Source: DAOTYX01 sp034434635 (lineage in GTDB: Bacteria > Chloroflexota > Anaerolineae > B4-G1 > DUEL01). Taken from it: a DNA stretch of 31,031 nucleotides. Below the pieces are notes generated by a model. The model saw only the letters and a list, made by a program, of their open reading frames with translations. It was not told the DNA's origin and searched no databases. Shown piece by piece: positions 1 through 6,335 of the stretch. The translations under genes were made by a program, and so were the position numbers. The stretch spans positions 1-31,031 of the forward strand of contig DAOTYX010000163.1 of assembly GCA_034434635.1 (NCBI GenBank). The letters run 5' to 3'. Position 1 is the stretch's first letter. Every line of letters begins with the position of its first letter.

Positions 1-713
1 TCCGGCAGCGGGCCGGTGACGACGATCTGGCGGCGCACGGGCACGACGGGGATCTCCACTCCAGCCATCCGTCCCACCACCCCCAGCCACGGCCCCGCCG
101 CATTGACCACAACCGGCGTCGCCACTTCGCCGCGATCGGTGAGGACGCCGCGCACCCGCCCTCCTTCGACACGGATGCCCGTCACCTCCACCTCATTCAG
201 CAACTTCGCCCCCAGCCGCCGCGCACCGGAAACGTACCCCTGCACCACCCCGTTGGGGTCAGCCAGGCCGTCGCCAGCGTGGAAGGTTGCCCCCAACACC
301 CCCTCCATGTTGAGCAGTGGCACACGCTCGGCGACCTGGGCCGGTTCCAACCACTCTGTCTTCACCCCCAGCCGGTTCTGCATCGCCACGTTGCGCCGGA
401 AAGCGGCTACATCCTCATCAGTAGTCAGCAGGAACATGTAGCCACAGATGCGCAGGTCAATCGGCTGCCCCAGTTCCTCCTCGAAGCGATGGAGCATCGG
501 CAGGCTCAGCAGCGAGAGCCGCACGTTGATCTCGGTGCTGAACTGGTAGCGGATGCCGCCAGCGCAGCGACCGGTCGCCTGCGTGCCGAAAAACGGTTCC
601 CTCTCCAGCAGGAGAACGTTCCGACAACCCTTGAGCGCCAGATGGTAAGCGGTGCTGGCCCCCATCACCCCACCGCCAATGATCACGACATCCGCTGTTT
701 TGGGTAGTTCCAT
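1..713 (-). CDS. FAD-dependent oxidoreductase (sarcosine oxidase beta/DAO type), 3' part beyond window
   Basis: The reading frame starts at 713 and runs open off the left edge, giving about 237 N-terminal residues. The start is an ATG preceded by AGGAGAC. Residues 8-20 form a dinucleotide-binding strand-turn-helix with the glycine motif GGGVMGAS. An acidic residue follows at the end of the second strand (LLLERE), then a GRCAGGIRYQF segment and a late VVNAAGPW motif. All are typical of the DAO/SoxB family, which oxidises secondary or tertiary amines such as sarcosine, dimethylglycine or amino acids. It is the last gene of an operon with an ornithine cyclodeaminase homologue and a permease, which suggests uptake and oxidation of an amino-acid-like amine. 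The substrate cannot be named. The catalytic C-terminal domain is not in the window. Confidence 0.88.
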   Translation of the reverse strand, partial: MELPKTADVVIIGGGVMGASTAYHLALKGCRNVLLLEREPFFGTQATGRCAGGIRYQFSTEINVRLSLLSLPMLHRFEEELGQPIDLRICGYMFLLTTDEDVAAFRRNVAMQNRLGVKTEWLEPAQVAERVPLLNMEGVLGATFHAGDGLADPNGVVQGYVSGARRLGAKLLNEVEVTGIRVEGGRVRGVLTDRGEVATPVVVNAAGPWLGVVGRMAGVEIPVVPVRRQIVVTGPLP

Positions 714-730
714 GTCTCCTCCCCGAGGAA

Positions 731-792
731 TGACCAATGAACAATGACCAATGAACAATGACCAATGAACAATCATAGGTCATTGTTCATTG
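731..792. repeat. 14-bp tandem repeat with 15-bp inverted repeat
   Basis: Three perfect copies of TGACCAATGAACAA occupy 731-744, 745-758 and 759-772. They are followed by the same motif in reverse orientation up to about 795. This makes a perfect 15-bp inverted repeat, CAATGAACAATGACC at 749-763 and its complement at 778-792, with a 14-nt loop. The inverted copy enters the permease gene and encodes its last residues, MNNEQ. The tract is AT-rich compared with its surroundings. It could fold in the mRNA between the permease and the FAD oxidoreductase genes, but it has no U-run like a terminator. Confidence 0.9.
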
Positions 793-1664
793 TTCATTCT
801 TAGCAAGCCTACTGCCGCCAACACCATTCCCGTGCCAAGGATCTGCAACCCCTCCAGTCGCTCATGCAGGAAGGCCCAGCCCAGCAGCGAGGCGATGACC
901 GGCTCCAGCGAGGCGACGACGCTGACGTTGCTGGCCGGCACCCGGCGCAGAGCGGCGTTGAAGGCCACGCCGCTGGCCAGCGTCGGCACCAGCCCCAGCG
1001 CCAGCAACCCGATCAGGATCGCTGGAGTCGTCAACGCACGGGCCAGTTCGGGCAATGACTGGAAGGGGAGCATAAAGAGCGCACCCAGCCCCAGGCCGTA
1101 GGCCAGCGTGACCCAGGCGCTGTGACGGCGCTGGGCAACCTTGCTGAACAGGGTGTACAGCCCGTAGGTGAGACCCGCACCCAGGCCGGCCAGGATGCCG
1201 GGCAGGTTGACGCGCATGCTCGTCGGATCGTAGACACGGCCCACCAGGGCGCAGCCCCCGATGGCCAGCGCGACCGCTGCCACCTTGACCCCGTTGAGCC
1301 GTTCGCCCAGCAGCGGCACGCTGAGCAGGGTGACCCAGGCCGGGGCGGTGTACATCAGCACCGCCGCCATCCCCATCCCGGTCAGGTTGATGGCGTAGAT
1401 GTAGACGATGTAAAACGCTGCCACCCCGAACAGGCCGAAAGCGGCGAAGAACAGCCCGTCCCGCCACGTCAGCCGCAGGGAGGCCGGCTGCCGCCACCGC
1501 AGGGCCACCAGCAGGACCGCCGCAGCGATGAGGGCGCGGAAAAAGACGATGGTGATCGCCGACAGGCCGTATGCGGCCAGGGCGCGGTAGAAGAGACCGA
1601 GCGTGGCCCACAGGCTGGCGGCGATCAGGGCCAGCCCGTAGCCGCGCAACCGCTCCGTCCGCAC
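780..1664 (-). CDS. EamA/DMT-superfamily permease
   Basis: This 294-residue protein is almost entirely hydrophobic, with about ten predicted membrane helices in two EamA repeats. The first begins at GYGLALIAASLWATLGLFYR; the second is around residues 155-290, with GLTYGLYTLFSK. The end of the second repeat carries the family pattern ASLEPVIASLLGWAFLHERL. DMT permeases export or import small metabolites, including amino acids and nucleobases. The start is a GTG that overlaps the stop codon of the upstream ornithine cyclodeaminase gene by one base (TAGTG), so the two are probably translationally coupled. The last residues, MNNEQ, come from the invading short repeat and are unlikely to be functional. 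The substrate is unknown, but the neighbours suggest an amino-acid-like amine. Confidence 0.9.
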   Translation of the reverse strand: MRTERLRGYGLALIAASLWATLGLFYRALAAYGLSAITIVFFRALIAAAVLLVALRWRQPASLRLTWRDGLFFAAFGLFGVAAFYIVYIYAINLTGMGMAAVLMYTAPAWVTLLSVPLLGERLNGVKVAAVALAIGGCALVGRVYDPTSMRVNLPGILAGLGAGLTYGLYTLFSKVAQRRHSAWVTLAYGLGLGALFMLPFQSLPELARALTTPAILIGLLALGLVPTLASGVAFNAALRRVPASNVSVVASLEPVIASLLGWAFLHERLEGLQILGTGMVLAAVGLLRMNNEQ

Positions 1665-2644
1665 TACAGCGTCACCTCAGTCCCCAGGCCGGCCTGCCGC
1701 GCCGCTTCCAGCACCGCGCCGGCGGCTGCAGCGTCCTGCACGGCCACGCCCACCGACTTGAAGAGGGTAATCTCCTCCGGCGAGGCCCTTCCAGGCCGGG
1801 TCCCGGCAACGATCTCCCCCAGTTCGGCATGGATGTGCGCCTCGGTGATCAGCCCCTGGCGTAGCGGAATCAGCAGATCGCCCGCCTCGGCCAGGCTGGC
1901 CTGATGGTGGTCAATCACCACACGGGCGCGCGCGACGGTCTCGGCCGGCACCTCTTGCATCTGGGGCGTGTATGCACCGATAGCGTTGATGTGCGTGCCC
2001 GGGCGGACATCGGCGTCGGCGAAAACGGGGGTGGACGAGGTGGTCGCCGTGCAGATGATGTGGGCTGGGCGCGTCGCCTGCTCCGGTGAGTCAGCGACCC
2101 ATACCGGCAACATCAGGCGCGCGCTCATCTCTACGGCAAACTCCTCGGCCCGCTCCCGCTGTGGGTCGTAGACCCAGGCCTGACGGATGGGCCGCACGGT
2201 GCAGACCGCCTCCAGTTGTGTCCGTCCCTGCACGCCGGCGCCGAAGATGGCGGCGATCTCGGCATCGGGACGGGCGAGCAGGTCCGTCGCCGCACCAGAG
2301 GCCGCGCCGGTGCGCAGCGCCGTCAGGTAGGTCCCGTCCATCACCGCCGCTGGCTCCCCTGTGGTCGCGTCCAGCACCACCACCAGCGCGTGGATGAGCG
2401 GCAACCCACGGGCCGGATTGTCGTTGAAGACAGAGACGATCTTGACCGCCAGCCGATCATCCCCGGAAAGGTACGCTGGCATGAAGAAGGCGATGCCATT
2501 GTGAGGGGGAATATGCACCGAGAGCCGCAGCGGCGCATCCGCCTGGCCACTGGAGAGCTGAGCGAAGGCGGACTTCATCACCGTGATGGCGTGAACCATC
2601 GGCAGCGCCTGTCGGACCTCTTCACGACTGAGCACACGGATCAT
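1664..2644 (-). CDS. Ornithine cyclodeaminase / mu-crystallin family protein
   Basis: 326 residues, the usual size for the family. It has the NAD-binding motif GAGVQGRTQ at residues 135-143, the family pattern LTALRTGAASGAATDLLA just before it, and a late SVGVAVQDAAAA segment. Members include ornithine cyclodeaminase (ornithine to proline plus ammonia), alanine dehydrogenase and imine reductases, so the exact reaction is open. The ATG at 2644 is chosen over an upstream in-frame start at 2701. It has an AGGAG nine bases ahead and begins the conserved fold (MIRVLSREEV), whereas the longer start would lie inside the promoter region. It is the first gene of the minus-strand operon with the permease and the FAD oxidoreductase. 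Confidence 0.9.
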   Translation of the reverse strand: MIRVLSREEVRQALPMVHAITVMKSAFAQLSSGQADAPLRLSVHIPPHNGIAFFMPAYLSGDDRLAVKIVSVFNDNPARGLPLIHALVVVLDATTGEPAAVMDGTYLTALRTGAASGAATDLLARPDAEIAAIFGAGVQGRTQLEAVCTVRPIRQAWVYDPQRERAEEFAVEMSARLMLPVWVADSPEQATRPAHIICTATTSSTPVFADADVRPGTHINAIGAYTPQMQEVPAETVARARVVIDHHQASLAEAGDLLIPLRQGLITEAHIHAELGEIVAGTRPGRASPEEITLFKSVGVAVQDAAAAGAVLEAARQAGLGTEVTL

Positions 2645-2701
2645 AACGGGCTTCTCCTGAGGTAGTTCTGTAAAAGAGGTGCCTGGCCGCATCAGGGGCA
2701 C

Positions 2702-2729
2702 ATTGTAACGAAGAGCAGAGGTTTGTCAA
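2702..2729 (-). promoter_or_regulatory. Sigma-70 type promoter for the cyclodeaminase operon
   Basis: On the minus strand TTGACA (2724-2729) is followed after 16 bp by TACAAT (2702-2707). This is a perfect -35 and a five-of-six -10. Transcription would start about 50 nt before the ATG at 2644. Confidence 0.72.
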
Positions 2730-2737
2730 ATGTACCC

Positions 2738-2766
2738 TTGAAATCCGCCCCATTTTGTGCTATCAT
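2738..2766 (+). promoter_or_regulatory. Sigma-70 type promoter for the small Cys protein and glycosidase
   Basis: TTGAAA (2738-2743) and TATCAT (2761-2766) are separated by exactly 17 bp. The expected transcription start, about 2773, lies upstream of the ATG at 2797 but downstream of the alternative TTG start at 2755. This supports the shorter protein. The promoter is back to back with the one at 2702-2729. Confidence 0.68.
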
Positions 2767-2796
2767 TCAGCCCATCCTGAACAACCGGGGGCCCGG

Positions 2797-3174
2797 ATGT
2801 ACCCTGACAGCGAAATCCTCTTCCCGTCCCGTTGTATCCCCCAGCTGCGCAATCTGCGCGGCGAGAAATGGGCACAACTGATTGACCGCCTGACCAGCCT
2901 GCCCGACCCGCACGAGGAGGTCCTGGGCTTTTCGCTGATGATGATCAAGCTGGGGAGTTGCCTGACCTGCGACCTGGACAGTTACCGGGCGTCGTTGGGC
3001 TGTTGTGTCTGCGCCCGCCGTACCATCTCTGGCTACAAGGGGTCAGACGACGACCTGATTGGGCTCTTCCGCGAGGCGGTGGCGGAGACGCGGCAGCGTC
3101 TTGCCCGCCAGGATCTGCCCCCTGGGGTGGCGGCGCTGATCCAGAAGGAACCGGCCCACAGCGGCAGGAAATGA
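2797..3174 (+). CDS. Small Cys-motif protein of unknown function
   Basis: I do not recognise a named family. The 125-residue protein has no signal peptide or membrane segment. Its middle part carries a cysteine cluster: C55 and C58 in SCLTCDL, then C69, C70 and C72 in GCCVCARR, plus an isolated C13. The spacing could bind zinc or an iron-sulfur cluster, which is inference. The second half is helical and charged. The ATG at 2797 is preferred to the in-frame TTG at 2755 because the TTG would precede the predicted transcription start. Its stop overlaps the start of the glycosidase gene (ATGA), so the two are probably co-expressed although no functional link is obvious. Confidence 0.8.
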   Translation: MYPDSEILFPSRCIPQLRNLRGEKWAQLIDRLTSLPDPHEEVLGFSLMMIKLGSCLTCDLDSYRASLGCCVCARRTISGYKGSDDDLIGLFREAVAETRQRLARQDLPPGVAALIQKEPAHSGRK

Positions 3175-4874
3175 GCCGCATTACGCGCGCCGCCCTGCGG
3201 GCATTCTCCTTGCTGGCCCTTCTCTTGCAGGTTGGGTGTGCGGTCTCCCCGTCCGCGCTGCTGTTCAACCTGACCGGCGAGGAGGAGGCAGCCGGCCAGG
3301 TGCGCGGCCTTCTTATGCTGGCCGGCAACCTGCGTCACGTCCAACCCCGCACCGCCCCGTACGCGCCGGTGGCCCACACCGGTCTCAACCCCTTCGGCAT
3401 CAACGTCTTCCTCGAGCAGGAAGTGGAAGCCTGGAAACGGGAAAAGACGGTGCGCATGGTCGCCGAGGCCGGCTTCCACTGGATCCGCCAGGGCTTCCCC
3501 TGGGAGGACATCGAGATCCACGGCCGGGGAGACTACGAAGACCGCCGCCACGAGCCGCACCGCTCCGCCTGGGAGAAGTACGACCAGATCGTGAGCCTGG
3601 CCAATGAGTACGGCCTGGAGATCATCGCCCGCCTGAGCAACCCTCCGGACTGGTCCCGCGCCGACGGCGACGCCCGCGGCCCGATGGCTCCCCCCGATGA
3701 CCTGTCCGACTTCGGCAACTACGTCTATGCCGTCGTCTCTCGTTACCGTGGCCACATCCGCTACTACCAGATCTGGAACGAGCCGAACATCTACCCGGAG
3801 TGGGGAGAACAGGCGGTGGATCCCGAAGGCTACACGCGCCTGCTGTGCGAGGCCTACCGGCGGGCGAAGGAGGCGGATCCGGACGCGGTGATCATCAGCG
3901 GCGCGCTGGCGCAGACCATCGCCCTGGGGGAGCGGGACCTGAGTGACCTGGTCTTCCTGCAGCGCATGTACGACGCCGGCGCTGCCGATTGCTTCGATGT
4001 CCTGGCGGTCAACGACTATTTGCTGTGGTCGGCTCCCACCGATCGTCGCCTCAGTCCCTTGCTCTATGTTGACTATCCCCGCCCGGTCTACCTGCGTGAC
4101 ATCATGGTCGCCAACGGGGACGCCAGCACGCCCATCTGGCTCAGCGAGATGAACGCCAACGCCGTCCCCGATGACCCCTCTATCCAGGGTTGGGGCGCTT
4201 ACGGCCAGGTGACGCTGGAGCAGCAGGCCCGCTACGCGCCGCTGGCCTATCAGCGAGCGATGGAGGAGTGGCCCTGGGTCGGGGTGGTCAGCTTCTGGTT
4301 CTTCAGGCGGGCATCGGACGAGGAGCGCAACCAGTCGTGGTATTACTTCCGCATGGTGGAACCTGACTTCACGCCGCTGCCGGTGTACGAAGCCATGCGC
4401 CAGTACATCGCCAGCGTGACACCCACGCTGTACCCAGGAACACACCAGGAGGGACACTGGGGGTTGGCTTACGAGGGGGCGTGGGAAAGCGTGGAGGATG
4501 AGCGGGCCGTGTTGGGAGCCTACCGTCGCTCGACACAGGGGGGCGCGACGGTGGCGTTCTCGTTCGTCGGCAACAGCCTGAGCCTGACCCCCGGCCCCGG
4601 CAGGGGGGAGGCGGAGGTCGTGGTGGACGACCGTCCGGCCCGCCGCGTGAGGTTGACCGGGGCGCCGCTGCGTCTCTTCTGGGGATGGACGGAAGCCCGT
4701 CACCAGGCGCGCATCACTGTGGTGGCAGGCGAGGTAGGCGTGGATAGCCTCACTGTAGGCGCGCCAGAGTGGCACGTCTGGGTCGGCCGCGTTGCGCTCG
4801 GCGGGGTGGGGGCCGCTTTCGTGTGGTTCGCCCTCCGTCGCCGCTCGCGCCGGCCTAGTGCAGCCGCCGGATGA
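3171..4874 (+). CDS. Lipoprotein glycoside hydrolase, clan GH-A (GH39/GH5-like)
   Basis: 567 residues. The N-terminus is a lipoprotein signal (MSRITRAALRAFSLLALLL, lipobox LQVGC with C23), so the protein should be exported and anchored. A TIM-barrel region of about residues 60-430 contains YYQIWNEPN, with E204 as the likely acid/base, and PIWLSEMNAN, with E326 as the likely nucleophile. This is the two-glutamate pattern of clan GH-A retaining glycosidases. Residues 440-540 look like a beta-rich accessory domain. A hydrophobic segment near the C-terminus (VALGGVGAAFVWFAL) is followed by basic residues (RRRSRR), as in a membrane anchor. The start at 3171 overlaps the upstream stop; a longer frame from 2958 lacks the signal peptide at its N-terminus. 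The 3' end overlaps the convergent lexA gene by 20 bp. The sugar substrate is unknown. Confidence 0.85.
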   Translation: MSRITRAALRAFSLLALLLQVGCAVSPSALLFNLTGEEEAAGQVRGLLMLAGNLRHVQPRTAPYAPVAHTGLNPFGINVFLEQEVEAWKREKTVRMVAEAGFHWIRQGFPWEDIEIHGRGDYEDRRHEPHRSAWEKYDQIVSLANEYGLEIIARLSNPPDWSRADGDARGPMAPPDDLSDFGNYVYAVVSRYRGHIRYYQIWNEPNIYPEWGEQAVDPEGYTRLLCEAYRRAKEADPDAVIISGALAQTIALGERDLSDLVFLQRMYDAGAADCFDVLAVNDYLLWSAPTDRRLSPLLYVDYPRPVYLRDIMVANGDASTPIWLSEMNANAVPDDPSIQGWGAYGQVTLEQQARYAPLAYQRAMEEWPWVGVVSFWFFRRASDEERNQSWYYFRMVEPDFTPLPVYEAMRQYIASVTPTLYPGTHQEGHWGLAYEGAWESVEDERAVLGAYRRSTQGGATVAFSFVGNSLSLTPGPGRGEAEVVVDDRPARRVRLTGAPLRLFWGWTEARHQARITVVAGEVGVDSLTVGAPEWHVWVGRVALGGVGAAFVWFALRRRSRRPSAAAG

Positions 4875-5529
4875 CCATCATCACTTTGCCGCGCACCTCA
4901 ACCTGCGTCGGATCGTCAATGTAGATGGGGCCCATCGTGGGGTTGGCCGGCTGCAGGCGCACGCGGTTCCCCTCCCAGTAGACCCGCTTGAGCGTTGTCT
5001 CCTCGCGGTCGCGCAGCCAGACCGCCGCCATCTCGCCGTTCTCCACCCGCTCCACGTGGCGCATGATGACGATGTCCCCATCGTGGATCAGCGCGTCCAC
5101 CATCGAATCTCCCTGCACCCGCAGCGCGTAGAGGTCGCGCGCGTCGGGCAGAATCCCTTGCGCCAGTTCCACCATCTCGTCGGGACCGGTGAGAGCGAAG
5201 TCGGAGGAGGGGATGGGCACCGGCTCGCCGGCAACGATGACGCCCAGGAAGGGAACAGCAACCACCCCGCCGGAGGTCTCGACGCTCGAGAAGAGCGCCA
5301 GGGCGCGGTCGGAGAGGCGCAACCCACGGGAATAGCGACGTTCCCTTTCCAGCAACCCCTTGCTCTCCAGTCGCTCAAGGTTGTAGTTGACCACAGAGGT
5401 GGAGGTGACGCCGACGGCCCGGCCGATCTCCCGCAGGGAGGGGGGATAGCCGCGGCTCTGGGAGAACTGCCAGATGTAGCGCAGCATGCGCTGTTGCCGC
5501 TCAGTCAGCTGATACTCCAGGCCTTCCAT
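4855..5529 (-). CDS. lexA: LexA SOS repressor
   Basis: 224 residues. The N-terminal winged helix-turn-helix is at residues 7-70, with TERQQRMLRYIW at its start and PPSLREIGRAVG before the recognition helix. The C-terminal peptidase domain has the self-cleavage site A100-G101 (VIVAGEP), the catalytic serine S142 (QGDSMVDALI) and the catalytic lysine K181 (TTLKRVYW). All residues for RecA-stimulated autocleavage are therefore present. The ATG at 5529 has GGAGGAGG just upstream; an in-frame GTG at 5535 would fall within that ribosome-binding site. It lies 34 bp after plsY in the same direction and has no promoter of its own, so it should be transcribed from the promoter at 6193-6220. That promoter holds a LexA box, so the gene is autoregulated. 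Confidence 0.97.
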   Translation of the reverse strand: MEGLEYQLTERQQRMLRYIWQFSQSRGYPPSLREIGRAVGVTSTSVVNYNLERLESKGLLERERRYSRGLRLSDRALALFSSVETSGGVVAVPFLGVIVAGEPVPIPSSDFALTGPDEMVELAQGILPDARDLYALRVQGDSMVDALIHDGDIVIMRHVERVENGEMAAVWLRDREETTLKRVYWEGNRVRLQPANPTMGPIYIDDPTQVEVRGKVMMVIRRLH

Positions 5530-5563
5530 ACCCACCTCCTCCTATGGCTTCCGAACCGCCAGT

Positions 5564-6142
5564 CTACCCTGTCACGCTGCCCTGATGGGCGCGACGGGGC
5601 CGGTCCAGCAGCATCTTCGCCGGGACGGTGAGGATCAAGACGACCGTGGAGAGGACCAGCAGGGCTGGTTGCCCCATGCGCCACATCAGGAAGACCAACA
5701 GGCCAATGCCGATGCTGGCGCTCAGGTCGGAGTGACGGGTGACGAGATACAGCAGTCCGTAGACCGTCAGGCCGATGAGGGTCTGCGTGGGGGCCAGCAC
5801 CAGCAACCCTCCCAGAGTGGTCGCCAACCCTTGCCCGCCGCGGAAGCCAGCGAAGATGGGAAAGTCGTGGCCGAGCACCGCGCAGAAGGCGGTGGCGATA
5901 CGCCACCCCAGGCTCAGATCGAGCGTCTGCGCCAATAGCACAGGCAGGACACCCTTGCCGACGTCAGCCAGGGCCACGGCGATGCCGGGCTTCCAGCCCA
6001 GCGTGCGCTTGACGTTCCGTGCGCCCATGTTCCCGTCCCCCAACTGACGGATGTCCACGCCCGCCGCCAGCCGGGAGACGATCAGCGCAGAAGGGATAGA
6101 GCCAAGAACGTAGGCTAACACCAGGCAGGCCACGGCGACCAT
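5564..6142 (-). CDS. plsY: Acyl-phosphate:glycerol-3-phosphate acyltransferase PlsY
   Basis: 192 residues with several membrane helices. PlsY transfers the acyl group from acyl-phosphate to glycerol-3-phosphate at the cytoplasmic membrane, the first step of phospholipid synthesis. The three family motifs are present: GSIPSALI near the N-terminus, GDGNMGARNVKRTLG, and GHDFPIFAGFRGGQGLATTLG. The ATG at 6142 follows a GGGGGTGG sequence, and about 44 nt separate it from the predicted transcription start. It forms a two-gene operon with lexA, and the shared promoter contains a LexA site, which would place a phospholipid-synthesis enzyme under SOS control. Confidence 0.95.
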   Translation of the reverse strand: MVAVACLVLAYVLGSIPSALIVSRLAAGVDIRQLGDGNMGARNVKRTLGWKPGIAVALADVGKGVLPVLLAQTLDLSLGWRIATAFCAVLGHDFPIFAGFRGGQGLATTLGGLLVLAPTQTLIGLTVYGLLYLVTRHSDLSASIGIGLLVFLMWRMGQPALLVLSTVVLILTVPAKMLLDRPRRAHQGSVTG

Positions 6143-6192
6143 TTTCCACCCCCTGTTGCTGGTTCGCGGAAACGGCGTCTGCTCATAGCCTC

Positions 6193-6220
6193 ATTATACT
6201 GAACATCAGTTCTATGTCAA
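6193..6220 (-). promoter_or_regulatory. Promoter of the plsY-lexA operon
   Basis: On the minus strand a perfect -35 TTGACA (6215-6220) is followed after 16 bp by a perfect -10 TATAAT (6193-6198). It is the strongest promoter match in the window. The spacer contains the LexA box at 6201-6212. Confidence 0.85.
6201..6212. promoter_or_regulatory. LexA (SOS) box GAAC-N4-GTTC
   Basis: GAACATCAGTTC matches the GAAC-N4-GTTC core of the LexA sites of Gram-positive bacteria and several other phyla. It sits wholly between the -35 and -10 elements of the promoter that reads plsY and lexA, a position where bound repressor would block RNA polymerase. The N-terminal domain of the LexA encoded downstream would be the ligand. 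Confidence 0.8.
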
Positions 6221-6262
6221 GCGGTCAGGAGGCCGGGGTGTCCCAAAACTGTCGGGAGCCAG

Positions 6263-6292
6263 TGTAGGACAACTGCGGGCAGTTGTCCTACA
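6263..6292. repeat. Perfect 14-bp inverted repeat (hairpin) after the mttB-like gene
   Basis: TGTAGGACAACTGC at 6263-6276 and its exact complement at 6279-6292 are separated by two bases; in RNA the loop would be four or more bases. It lies 44 bp beyond the stop of the minus-strand methyltransferase gene. It could act as an mRNA 3' end or as a weak terminator, but no U-run follows on either strand. It may instead be a dispersed palindromic repeat. Confidence 0.8.
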
Positions 6293-6335
6293 AAGCCGTC
6301 GGGTGCCGCATCACATCCTTGTGGGCAGAGGCCTG

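Noticed and set aside
731..772. CRISPR-like array
   Set aside because: The three 14-bp units are contiguous with no spacers, so this is a simple tandem repeat.
2755..2796. N-terminal extension of the Cys-motif protein from a TTG at 2755
   Set aside because: The TTG precedes the predicted -10 element at 2761-2766, so it would not be in the transcript. The ATG at 2797 fits better.
3033..4775. 580-codon open frame on the minus strand
   Set aside because: It is antisense to the glycosidase, whose signal peptide and catalytic glutamates support the plus strand.
6143..6335. Riboswitch or small RNA in the longest intergenic gap
   Set aside because: Apart from the plsY promoter with its LexA box and one simple hairpin I see no conserved aptamer-like structure.
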